This document shows, piece by piece, positions 32,734-43,344 of a DNA stretch of 64,000 nt; the first letter of the stretch is position 1, and each line of letters begins with the position of its first letter. A program made the translations under genes and the position numbers. The notes under the pieces were generated by a model, which saw nothing but the letters and a program-made list of their open reading frames with translations, searched no databases and had not been told where the DNA came from. Source of the DNA: Prostheceraeus crozeri (Eukaryota > Platyhelminthes > Polycladida > Euryleptidae); the NCBI GenBank assembly GCA_907163375.1, contig CAJQUW010007478.1, forward strand, positions 54,310 through 118,309, written 5' to 3'.

Positions 32734-34360
32734 CCCGATGATTTCTGAATTCTCTGGTTGCATAAACTTCGTCAACTGATGCCGCATTCGCACTTTCCTC
32801 TTTAATTTGCAATTCCTCTAAACTAATATTTGACTGGGAAACAGTCCCGGTATCCATTCTTAACACACCGCATTATTAATTGACGGTCGAGTAAAATATT
32901 TCAGGAGTGCGGGATTGGCTGATAGTCCATTTCTCATACGATGATGAAAGTCATTCCAGTAGCCATTTATAATAGAATATAATGCTTACTAATTTAAATT
33001 ATTAGTTAAAGTAGTCCTAAGGTGGACTGATGGCGTTCTCCAATCCGCAAGTGTACAAAGGCAATGCTACTGTAACCATCGGATTGATCAGTTCTTAAAA
33101 GAACTCAATGTAGCTTTCTCGTGGCAACGAATTAAAATTGATCAGCTTTGGCCCAATATCTGGTAAAAATGGAAATCTTAAGACTTGTAATACTACTCAT
33201 TCTTGCTGTTAATATACTAATACCATAGATTCCAAACACTGCCGTATACACGTTCAAAACATACATCTAATATACTGTACCGACTACAGATGCTGATAGT
33301 GGAAATAGAATAAGACAATGGTCACCATAGGTTAAGGAAATTAGAAATGGATATTATAAAACAACAGGAAACCGATGAATAAAAATTGGGAAAGTGGAGG
33401 TAAAATATGGAAATACAACGATGCTACTACACTGATTACAAGTGAACTATATCTGACACTACACTAAGTGGAAAGTGGATAATGGAGGTAAACAATAGAA
33501 CTACAATGACACTCTACTACACCGAAAGCAATGAAACTATACACACTATACCTAAGACTACACATGGAAAATACTATTTCTTCACTTGAATTTGTTATCG
33601 CCAGTTTCTTCATCCGTCTATAGTACTTCATGTAATTCCACATTTCTTCATTTGAATTACAATACATCGACCACTACTTCAGCTACCGATTAAGGGATAT
33701 AAAACATAATACTGCAGTCCGTCAGTCATCAGCAGGTACTCGTCTAGTTGTGTTTCGACCCCTAACCTGAACACTCAAACCCAGACGAGCGGGGTCCCAC
33801 ACATAGTGGCTGACAAAATACTGAATAGGTAATGATATGTCTTGAAAGATATGTGACAAAGATAAATCAGACATCATTCAATTGTTGCGTTTCCCACAAG
33901 TAAACAGATCCTGTTCATCCTCGAATCCCATAAAGATGTAATCGCTGTGTGATAAATATGTAATCCGCCTTTACACAAACTTCGCCTCATACATCAAGAC
34001 TTAAGAATGGGAGCTCTCTCATCTCCCGTAAGCCACGCTAAGCGCTCTGTATTCACTCTTCACCGCCCATCAAACATTTGATGACATATACATAAGTAAG
34101 CCTATGTATTGTTTTTGGAAGTAATCGGAACCATGAATGTTTCTTGAATAAACTTACTTGGGTCTACCCATTTAGCCGTTTAGCTATTTTTTAAACAAAC
34201 ACAGGCGATCACGCCTTCATTCAGTGGCTTGTAGCCTGTAAGCTATTAATGAAATAGAACTGCTACTCTTCCGGTTTTAACCGGATTTCCGGGGTTTTTT
34301 TAAAAAAAGTAAGTACCGTAGTGAGAAAGTATTTTGCCAAGGAACAAATAATTTGGATTT
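32734..34360. other. Non-coding stretch
   Basis: The minus-strand frame 32,866-32,666 reads an acidic leader (SLEELQIKEESANAASVDE) up to the LINE insertion and could be an interrupted exon, but nothing confirms it. Around 33,400-33,500 GGAAAGTGGA and GGAGGTAAA words recur. A tract ending CGAGCGGGGTCCCACACA at about 33,790-33,806 followed by TAGTGGCTGAC resembles an LTR end plus primer site, but no partner or gag was found. Confidence 0.3.
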
Positions 34361-34474
34361 TGAAGGGGCCCTTTTGAGATTGCGAGTGCGCCTTTTTAAG
34401 ATTGTGGGGGACCCTTTTGAGACCGCGAAGGGTTCCCTTTTAATTGTGAGGGGCCCTTTTGAGACTACGAAGGA
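34361..34474. repeat. Degenerate short tandem repeat (~22-bp units)
   Basis: About five units built on GGGGCCCTTTTGAGATTGCG, with alternating GGGGCCC, GTGCGCC, GGGACCC and GGGTTCC openings. It is open on both strands because of the repeat (34,277-34,507 minus and 34,353-34,586 plus), and neither frame shows a known domain. Confidence 0.7.
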
Positions 34475-36415
34475 CCGTTCTCGATGGGGAAGTCTCACAT
34501 CGTCCAACCCTCAAAAGAAGAGGTTAAAAGGAGAAAGTAAAATAAAAAGTAAGTATTGGATAATTTATCAAGTATGGAATAATTGAATTAATTTTTACTG
34601 CCTAGGTGATTCTCATTTTATCTCTATTTTCTCATTTTAATCTCAAATGTTTCAAACATTCACTCTCACATGAAAGTGCTTGCTCCCTTCAGTGTCATCA
34701 TATCTGCAATGAAAAACGTTCTAAAATGAATATAGATGGTTGCTTTTCAATCATGAAAAAATGTGAAGGGGGACCCAAAAGAGCTGTGAGTGGGGACTAA
34801 TAGAGATTTTGTACCATTTTTACCATCTATTAATTCAGTTTGTGTAAATGTCCAGTGTATAAGCCTAGGCATATATCACAAGTGTACTCACATGCAATAG
34901 ATTATTTTCTCAAGTTGAATGCCTAGTTGACTATTTAATACATCCATACCTTGATCTGTAGGCCTAATGTACTACCTATGTAAGCTTAGAAAGTTGATCA
35001 TGCTGACAATAACACATTGATCATAATTTCATAGGTTGCTGTAATAGGAATGAATTCATATTGTTCCACTATTAGGCAACATGAAATGAAATGAATAAAC
35101 ATTCCTATTTATGCATGTAGCTATGATGAAATTATGGGCTGTGATGTGGTTTGAAAGTCAAATGGGTGTGGTAATAAGGAGTAAGGATAGAAATTAGCAA
35201 AGGGAACCTATATCCCGTGATAGGACTTAATGGACATTTGAAATTCCGTCACTATGTAGCACCAATTATTTTTTTTATTTTATTAATGTAATAATTATCA
35301 CAACTAGGATAATAATTGGTGATGACATTGCCTACAAACCCTAAAACGATACGTCATTCATCACACACGCATTTTCATAATGGAACAGCATATTATGAGA
35401 CATGTGCTACATGCCTGTTAAAGTGAAGTTAACTTTTTGAAATTCCGTTACCGAGCAGTTTTATGGACACAGATTGGAGAAAATGAATTTCTCAAAAATT
35501 CTTTTCTGTGTCATTGAAGACCCCACCGAATTGTCACACGAAACATTTCAAAAGGAAAACATATCTTCATTGACTGAGTACCAGTCATGTTAACAGTAAA
35601 AATGAAATTCCGTTACCGCTTGGCCAGCCCCATAGATAATTTTATCTGCTTACAAGGAATGAGCCGGACCCTGTATAGAGGTTGTAGAGTGCAAATGTTT
35701 TTCTTGGCACTCTTCGACGCACCAGTCCAACAATTAATCACTTACATACCTGTTTTTATATGGAACACATCCATTAGTGTCGTGTCAGTCTTTAAGCATT
35801 AGGAGTTCGAATCTCCTGTCTCAGCGCTAAAGAGATTTTGGAAGATGCAATAACTGACCGACCTAAATAGCCTATTACGAACATGAAGAAATTTCGATGT
35901 AGCAAAAGATGCTGTCCAATATGAATTCTATCAGTGCATAGTTGCATAGTGGTATCTGCAGCATCTTAGTTGAAGCGTAGGTTTCAGCATGCTGCGGTTA
36001 AAATGTAGCTCTTAGTCGCCTGATATATACCGGTATGCAGTATATACCGCGAAACATAGGTCATACTATGGTTCTGGAAATCCGTTGTCAACAAATTCCT
36101 TTATCATAACAAACGTCAAATTTACTGATCCTCAACTCCCAGCGTGGGTGCCAACCTAATTTGAGTAAAGGTCAGCAGATACTCCGCAAGTTTAGCTATT
36201 CAGCTGAATGCAGCCCATGACCACTTGCTGGAACGCGGATACTCTGACATGATGGGGCGGTGGGTGGCATTGAGGTTATGATGGTGCGGTTTGGCACACC
36301 AACATGCACGCATCCCACTTTGTTTCCCATTATCCCGGCCCAGAAAACAGATCACTCAGATGCATACTCGTAGTGCCCCGATGAGTTGAAGGAAGCGCTG
36401 CGAGCACATGTTGCA
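34475..36415. other. Non-coding; recurring TGAAATTCCGTYACC
   Basis: TGAAATTCCGTCAC at 35,239 and TGAAATTCCGTTACC at 35,438 and 35,603 recur at roughly 200 and 165 bp spacing. At 35,790-35,826 a T-arm-like GGAGTTCGAATCTCC followed by CTCAGC looks like the 3' half of a tRNA or SINE without its 5' half. Confidence 0.4.
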
Positions 36416-36452
36416 TGATCAAGTGGAAACATAGATGATTGGATTCACTTGA
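36416..36452. repeat. Hairpin TGATCAAGTG...CACTTGA, copy 1
   Basis: TGATCAAGTGGAA pairs with TTCACTTGA around a short spacer; the whole 37-bp unit recurs 158 bp downstream (36,574-36,613) with few changes. Confidence 0.65.
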
Positions 36453-36573
36453 CCGAGAGCTTTTATGTATCATTTGTGATAATTTCATGATCTGATCTCG
36501 TAAATATAATTCGGAGTAAGCGCACATGTGATGTGTACATGTAGTCTACATGTATTTGATCCGTGTGTGTGTC

Positions 36574-36613
36574 TGATCAAGTGGAAACATTGATGTTTGG
36601 ATTCACTTGATCA
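36574..36613. repeat. Hairpin TGATCAAGTG...CACTTGATCA, copy 2
   Basis: Second copy of the unit at 36,416. The ends are fully complementary here (TGATCAAGTG and CACTTGATCA). Confidence 0.65.
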
Positions 36614-36619
36614 TGATTC

Positions 36620-38890
36620 TCCTTTACTTTACACGGAATTACAGTTAAATGCCGTATTTTTCTATTAGGCCTAATTGTAATCCGATAACTACATGAAATT
36701 AAAGATTGAAAACATAATTTCAGTTTTACTACCCTTAGAATAGTGATGTTTGCCATGTATGCTTTTCGAAATTGTTTGGGTAATTTCTTGAATTAAACAT
36801 GATCTTTACATTTTTTACAACTAATAAGTTATCTGGATGCGGCGCGATCGTTGGGCTCTACTGTTTCTATGATGCTCAGTATAATGGTCATGGAGAAAGT
36901 CGTTAATCTGACCCTCGGTCGGTTTGTCTCTGTTCATGCACAATCCCATGCTTGAGGTGGCCGAGTTCAATAGCAGAAGTCGTCAACACGCGCTCATTCT
37001 CTCGCTGCGATAAACACTAACCTAATCACACCCGAAGTAACTCTCCTCTTCATTCGATAGGTTGAGGAGCTATTGATGGGCGAGGCGTGATCAAGACCCC
37101 TCATTACGGACAAACAATCACGCACGAGTAATTCTTGAATTCAGCATGAGTAATCGTCGTGCACTAAAGAGGCATGCGTGCGTAAGACCGAGTCCCCATC
37201 AGTTTCATTTTGAATTATTCTGTCCGTGTCTTCATCCTAACGAATTTGCTCGTCAATTCCGTCACCGATTTCCGTTTCAGGTGCTGCAGTTTCCTTGAGT
37301 CGAAGACCAAAGTCAATCAACTACCTGGACAGCTTCAGTGGAGAAAGAATGTGTGACATTCTACTTTGTCAATGCCATTCATAAGTGATAGTGATCCCGG
37401 TCTTCACATTGCCTGAAAGCCACGGCGCGAAACTACGTGTGTCGAACGCCATCGTATGTATTACTTTAGTCAGCTTGGACATATCCGGTTTCCATACCTA
37501 TTTCCAGATATTGTCTTATTATCTATCTCAGCTGATTCCAACATACGACCACATTTACTGGGGTGAGATGATGAAGCCCTTCCCTATTCATTACTGTCCA
37601 GTGGAATGTTGACGACGGCCATATCTAACATCTCCTGCTTTCGTATCCGTCTGTGTTGTCCTGGCGTCGTATATAGCATCCTCTACGCTGCTTCTGTGAA
37701 AATTGAACTGGCAAAAAATACATATATGTCAGAAGTAAATGCCTATTCTTTCTCTTGTTCGTTATGCCCGCCATTTCATAGAGTGTTGATAAGTGGATTC
37801 ATAAATCAGTTATATACTGCAAAACGTAAGTTCTAGGTTTCCGCTCCTTGTCTTTCAAAATATTAATAGTAATAAACAAAACTTCTCAAAACGTTTCATA
37901 AGTTCTATTACGTTGAATATACGAGCCCGTATTGCAGCAAATGGCTTCTGATTTACGATAACATTCGAATTGGGAAAGCAGAAGTAATTAAAAGTAAAGT
38001 GAATTCAGAAGAATAAAGAAAATTGTAGGTTCCTTAAAAGACAAAAATTGAAATTAGTGAATCATATTGAGTAAGCTGTATGTTGATACATTTAATAGAT
38101 TTCAATAGACGTAGATAATATGAAATATCTCAAAAAAAGGTAGCATCTTTATACTGCACAATTTTCCTAGTGGATCATTTCTAGGAAAACTTTTCTAGGA
38201 ACTTTTATGTCTGATCTCACTTTTAACGACAAAAAGGTTTCATTGGACTGATATTTCAATGGGAAGTGAGCATGCAAGAAATATGTACGAGCGTCATGTG
38301 TATGATATGCTCGTATAACTGCAAAAGAGTATGTGTTGTTGCAAACCCAGTGAAATCCTTCAACTTCATCGGTCGCAGTTATCAATGAAAAAATTTTGAA
38401 ATTCTAATACCGATAAGTGCACTATAAGCCTACGGTGATGCGAAACGTCGCGTATACTTTTTTCATGCCATATGCTCTCGGTCGTAGAGTTTCAGAATTT
38501 TTTCCAGGGTTACGGACATGAACATAGAAATGGATGAAATTATTTCCAGCGGTGACAATGGCAATAATTGTTGAGCAAATGTATAGACATAAAATAGGAT
38601 CACAACATAGACGCACATTGCGTGTCATCGTAACATCGACCAAGTATTAACAAATTTTGACATGTTGAACAATGATTGCATGACACACGCGTATCAATAG
38701 GACAGGCATCTATGTGATTTCGTACTGAAAGGGTTATATGCGTATGAGACACTCCGTATTACTTACATTTAGCCATTGAGGGAAAGCTTAGAACTCACCA
38801 TATGAGTAATTTTTGTCTTTTCAACTTTGCACTTCGTCTTCTTTGAAAATTTCCTTCTATGTTCAATTTTTCACGCTGAATTCGAAAATC
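36620..38890. other. Non-coding stretch, partly GC-richer
   Basis: The interval 36,840-37,300 is GC-richer, ends with a good acceptor-like TTTCCGTTTCAG at 37,280 and is followed by only 29 open codons. I cannot support an exon. The remainder is AT-rich without motifs. Confidence 0.35.
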
Positions 38891-38896
38891 ATCTTG

Positions 38897-39329
38897 CACT
38901 AGGTGACATGTCACGCTCAACTACGCGTAATTCACGCCTAAACTACGCGTAATGACCCTACATCCGCGGCTACGCGTGACATTGCTGCAACATATGTCAG
39001 CAGTTGTTATATACACTCCGTCTCATGTGTTTGTATGCATCAGTCGAGGCTAAACAATGTGATGGGACCTCAATTTCATACTCAGGGAAGACGGAATATG
39101 CTAAGCGACTCCTCCGTGGTTCAGGCGGCATGCAACGCGGACAACCGTGGACGACGTGCAAACTATAAACGCTCGCCCGCGCATTCATAAACATTCCCGA
39201 TGTTTTTGACAGCATTAGATCACGTGATTGCTGACTCAGTGCAGCGCGCACGTACGCGCGTTAAAGAATATATTAACTGCCTTAACCACGGATGTTTGGG
39301 GTGGTCCGTAATTATACGCGTGCGTCACT
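38897..39329. mobile_element. TIR MITE family, copy 2
   Basis: Same family as 17,880-18,316: left end CACTAGGTGACATGTCACGC, right end with ACCACGGATGTTTGGGG and ACGCGTGCGTCAC. Contains ACTACGCGTAAT twice near the left end. The overlapping frames on both strands (38,997-39,251 minus, 39,200-39,406 plus) fall within the repeat. Confidence 0.85.
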
Positions 39330-40198
39330 GTGGCGACCACAACTGGAGTATTCATACAAGCTTTGTATTTGCACTTAGGCTGCCGTATGTGTCTTCTGAC
39401 CGATAATTTTGTGGTATCGGTTAGATGGACATTTCGGTCGTTTATCGGGATTTTGAAAAATATTGTCTTTTCAAAAAATATTTCGCATGAGTAAATGCAA
39501 TCTTGAATTAGTCTGTTTAAAGGTATATGCGCTTCCATGAGATCATTTTATATCACAGCGAAATCTCTTCCCCATAGGCTATAGGGACTTCGTCATTTTC
39601 TGCCTTCAGCTGAATTTTTCATAAAGTAATCTGTTTGGATTGATTTGAATATGACCAAAAGATGCTATCCTAAGGATGAAGAAGAAAAAATATGAAAATC
39701 GGTTCAGAAGGAATTATATACATATAGACGGCGCATTTTTGACAAATGTCATAAAATAGATCCAGGTTACACAAAACTAGAAGCATAACAAAGTCAATTT
39801 GTTTGACCAGAAATGAAGGCTGCAGTGTATTCAAAGCCACATTATTTTGATTAAGATCACATATTTATATCAATTAATTAATTTCTCCAATATCAATTAT
39901 GCGCTATGCTTAGGCCTACCTGCACTGCAGGCAAACACCACGTAGTTTTGTTTCTCTAAAACAGTTACTGCGCAAAAAAGCTACTGCCTTATTAACTGCT
40001 GAAATATTTCTGAAAAGTCAATTTGTAAGCGCCCGATCAGCTTATATCATAAATCACATATCAAAACTGATAAATCATTTCGTTCACTCAAAAGAAGATT
40101 CAAGTATCGAGGTGGGCACTGAAGTTGTAATGAACCAGTGAAGAGCCCCATCATGGGTGTTTCAATGCATGTGCCCCCTGCATAACATGCATAGATAG
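39330..40198. other. Non-coding stretch
   Basis: AT-rich; nothing coding supported. The 100-codon minus-strand frame at 39,236-39,538 starts inside the MITE and lacks a motif. Confidence 0.35.
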
Positions 40199-40395
40199 AA
40201 GCGGTTCATCCGTGGCTATCAAGCGACAACGCATAAACTCGCCCGCGCGTATTCATAAATATTTCCCATGAATTTTGACAGCATCAGATCACGTGATTGC
40301 TGACTCTTAGTGCAGCGCGTTGAAGCATAAACTGCCCTTATAACCACGGATGTTTAAGGCAGTCCGTAATTACGTGGTAATATCACCAGTGATAC
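40199..40395. mobile_element. TIR MITE family, copy 3 (left-truncated)
   Basis: Matches the right half of the family from GCGGTTCATC to AACCACGGATGTTTAAGG and the terminal ATTACGTGG. The left inverted repeat is absent. Confidence 0.75.
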
Positions 40396-42240
40396 GCCTA
40401 CATCATTTCTTGATTTAAGTTCTCGTGAATTCAGTACGCCTATTGACGGTTGTTGCGACATCGAAGTGAAAACATAGTTAACCGCGAAAAGTGCTGTGTA
40501 TGTCACACATTAATTTACTACCTATACACAACGTTTTATTGTTAATGAAATCTAAATGATATAGGCTAATTTAGGTCGTAATGGTGAAAGTGCTACAAGG
40601 ATAGATATTGGTATACACTGAATGAAAAAGTAGCATTCTATTTTCAATTTTGACCATTCGATAACATTTTCTAATAGCCCCTTTTTCCTGCTGCTTCATC
40701 GTTTAGACAATTACCACAAGATCAATTTCTGCTTTCCGTTGCGGTGTAGTTCTAAACTGCAAAATAGTTGAGGTCCAACGCTATGCCTTCGACTATCAGT
40801 CATTCCTTCCCCACTATCAAAAAGAAATTTAATCGAAAAAGTAACGTGTTTTTTACAAAAAGTCTACTAATTTCCGTTATAAAATGTCCGCCCGCACATG
40901 AGCCGTTTTTTGGACCACCTTACTGATGATTCTAAGACTAGAAAATCTCTCTATCCACTTTTTGTTTCTACAGCCCTCTGAAAGTTTAATTTTGACTTCA
41001 AAAATACACTAAGTTGCGTTAATCGGATATATCCTTAAGTCGGAAAAATAAAAACAATCATTTCATACAGAATACTTCGAATTAGTAAACATATCAATTA
41101 AGTAGAAGAAAAAGACTGATCACATATCGTGTACAATCATCACTTAGTCTCATAAAAAGATAAGTCATTTGATTCTAGAACAAAAACACTATAAATATAA
41201 TACAATTGTAATTTTTAATTATAAATTGCGCAGATGCCTAACCAGAGGTACATCGACATAAGAATTACATGCACAACGTTTCGACCATCGCATTCATGTG
41301 CAATGATCCTGAAGCTTCAACTTTCAAATACAAAATTACAAGTAAAATATTATGTAAAAATATAAAGATGGTTGAAAATCCATAGCACAAAATGTCTTAT
41401 GACCATTAACCTATATTTCATTGAGTTAATATCCCATGAAAAAGATATTCGAAACATTGTGCGTAATTTTTTTCTATCAATATTCCTTTATTTAGGTGAC
41501 TGCACAATTTTTAATAGAAAATTACAACGGAATACATGGCCAAAATGAGCTTAAAAAACAAAACCTCAAATTAGTGATGGACATATCAGATAAGAAAAAC
41601 AGAAAAGATTGATGACATAGTGTACGATCGGATACATATCGTGTACAGATCGGATACGCCAGTTACTCAGTCTCGTCAGAAGAGCAATCACGTTGCAGAT
41701 GTTTGGAAGTTCACTGACTATTTATGATGCGTTCGACGCAAGCGTTACTTCTTCGCTCCAATTGAGACATCCCAATCATATTGCTGTCCAGTCCAGCTTT
41801 CTCCTGCGTATCAATCACGTAGCTGAAAAAGAAACTCAATGCTTATGAAACAAGCAGAAGAGCTACGACAGCATCATTAAGTATGAACATGCTTATATGT
41901 ACAACCAGAAGAGTGAAATATCTACATAAGCTAAAAAGAGATCGCGTGGTGTTTCGGCCTCCATCGACGCATCAGAATTTAAATGGAACATCAGGAAATA
42001 TATAATGCATTAATCGGAAAAAAGAATGATATGCTAAAAAAATTGGAGAACTGGTAATAGTAAGTAAGCATTGAGATAGGACACGGTAAAACGTCAGGAA
42101 TGAACATACAGAATTTGGAAACTGTGATGAAACAAGAAGTAAAAGATTGTCTGTTTTAAAATGCCATAGAATGGCCACGGTTTTAAGATATTAGATACGA
42201 CCAACTTCTTGAAACGATAATTCCATATTTTCTAACTCTT
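40396..42240. other. Non-coding; probable Penelope-like 3' region at its right side
   Basis: On the minus strand, 41,330-41,270 contains ATGCGATGGTCGAAACGTTG and 41,980-41,940 contains CTGATGCGTC then GGCCGAAAC. GAAACGTT-type words after GATG-type words are common in the non-coding parts of Penelope-like elements, and the region lies downstream of the minus-strand GIY-YIG at 42,420-42,905. Nothing else is supported. Confidence 0.35.
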
Positions 42241-42419
42241 GATATCTTCTAATTCATATTTACTGACACAACAAACAAAACACAGCGGAACAGGGATAAC
42301 TTTCACCCGCCGGGATCTTTAATTTCGTTTGTATTGGGAATATTTTGTTCTGTAAATCATTCACTAACTGCCTGATGATACCTACGGATAGTAGGAGAAA
42401 GATATTGCAGTAATAAGAA

Positions 42420-42905
42420 ACTATAAATTCTAACAATTTACATGGGTCTTTCCAATCTGTAAAAATAATTTCGCTTGTACAATCCATGATTCGAGGAGTG
42501 GAATATCATTTGCATCATTGATTTTATGAAATGGGAAAAAATCTATCAACACATTCATCAATATGTTTACTTAATTTAATTTTAAGATATTCTGGAATCT
42601 TGAAATGCTCTTTTTGTAGTCGGACTCTTTCTCGAATACTGTTTGTGGTCTCGCCGATGTACATAAGTAACATTTTCGGTTACACAATTAATATTATGTT
42701 TTACATAGAATAGTTTGCGTTTACATTATATGTTTGTCCTTCAAGTATGTAATCGCACGAACCACACCTCAAATCATTACATTTGGTTACGGAAAATGTT
42801 GTTTCGTTTATGTTTAACTAATTTATATAACAATCGCTTTAAATTCAGAGGAGTTGATCTTAGGAGAAATATTGACATTACTAGGGTGATCAGTATGAAC
42901 AAAAA
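42420..42905 (-). pseudogene. Penelope-like GIY-YIG endonuclease, minus copy
   Basis: Reading leftward from 42,905: linker LVMSIFL then STPLNLKRLLYKL, a cysteine knuckle with CGSCDYILEGQTYN, then after frame changes YVKHNINC and the GIY-YIG core LLMYIGETTNSIRERVRLQ, KEHFKIPEYLKIKLSKHIDE and FFPFHKI. The core contains the Y-I-G and the catalytic-type arginine of RERVR. At least three stops or frame changes break the gene. It is the 3' part of an element whose reverse transcriptase is absent. An inverted related copy is at 42,955-43,340. Confidence 0.8.
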
Positions 42906-43060
42906 ATGCTTTCGGGTTCGACTTCAGATTTTTCATTCAAAAGTTGGGATCTCTATACTTGAAAAAATTTTCCGGAAAGTATTGTACCTTTTGTTCATAC
43001 TTATAACTCCAGTAATGTCAATATTTCTCCCATCAGCAACTCCAATGAATTTAAAACGAT
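42837..43060. repeat. Centre of the Penelope inverted repeat
   Basis: TTTAAATTCAGAGGAGTTGA at 42,838 and AGCAACTCCAATGAATTTAA at 43,036 are the facing ends; between them GGAGAAATATTGACATTACT and AGTAATGTCAATATTTCTCC match in inverted orientation. The two halves meet at about 42,935 with almost no spacer. Confidence 0.85.
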
Positions 43061-43340
43061 TGTTGCGTAAATCAAAGTTTGATAAAAACAAAACAACATT
43101 TTCCGCAACCAAATGTAATTTTAACGGAGAAGTATTCCTTATAAAACATAATATGAATTGTGCAAACCAAAATGTTCTTTATGTTCTTGCATACATCGGC
43201 GAGTCCAAAAATAGTATTAGAGAAAGAGTCCGAGTATACAATTAAAATTGAATTAAGTTCAGGCCAGCCAACATTTATGTTGCAAAAGATTGAATTTTGC
43301 AGTTTATTTGAATACAAAATGCAAGCAAATGCAGTATACC
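42955..43340 (+). pseudogene. Penelope-like GIY-YIG endonuclease, plus copy
   Basis: The frame 42,715-43,245 reads noise up to about 42,955 and then the linker PVMSIFLPSATPMNLKRLLR, FNGEVFLIKHNMNC and the GIY-YIG core VLAYIGESKNSIRERVRV. A frame change at about 43,240 leads to EYTIKIEL and FEYKMQAN, matching the end of the minus copy. The cysteine knuckle is degraded (only one of the usual cysteines remains in this frame). The two copies are diverged from each other, so they are not a recent inverted duplication. Dead gene fragment. Confidence 0.8.
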
Positions 43341-43344
43341 GTTG

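Noticed and set aside
33790-33820. LTR end and primer-binding site
   Set aside because: CCCACACA then TAGTGGCTGAC has the right look, but no second LTR, gag or polypurine tract was found.
35790-35826. tRNA gene
   Set aside because: Only a T-arm-like half (GGAGTTCGAATCTCC) is present; no D arm, anticodon arm or 5' acceptor strand.
37281-37370. Exon after the acceptor TTTCCGTTTCAG
   Set aside because: Only about 29 open codons, no donor and no phase partner.
38997-39538. Frames within and beside the MITE copy at 38.9 kb
   Set aside because: They follow repeat sequence present at two other loci with different reading, so they are not conserved as protein.
42715-43245. A single 176-codon gene
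   Set aside because: Its first half crosses the inverted junction and is antisense to the minus-strand Penelope copy; only the part after about 42,955 is real Penelope reading.
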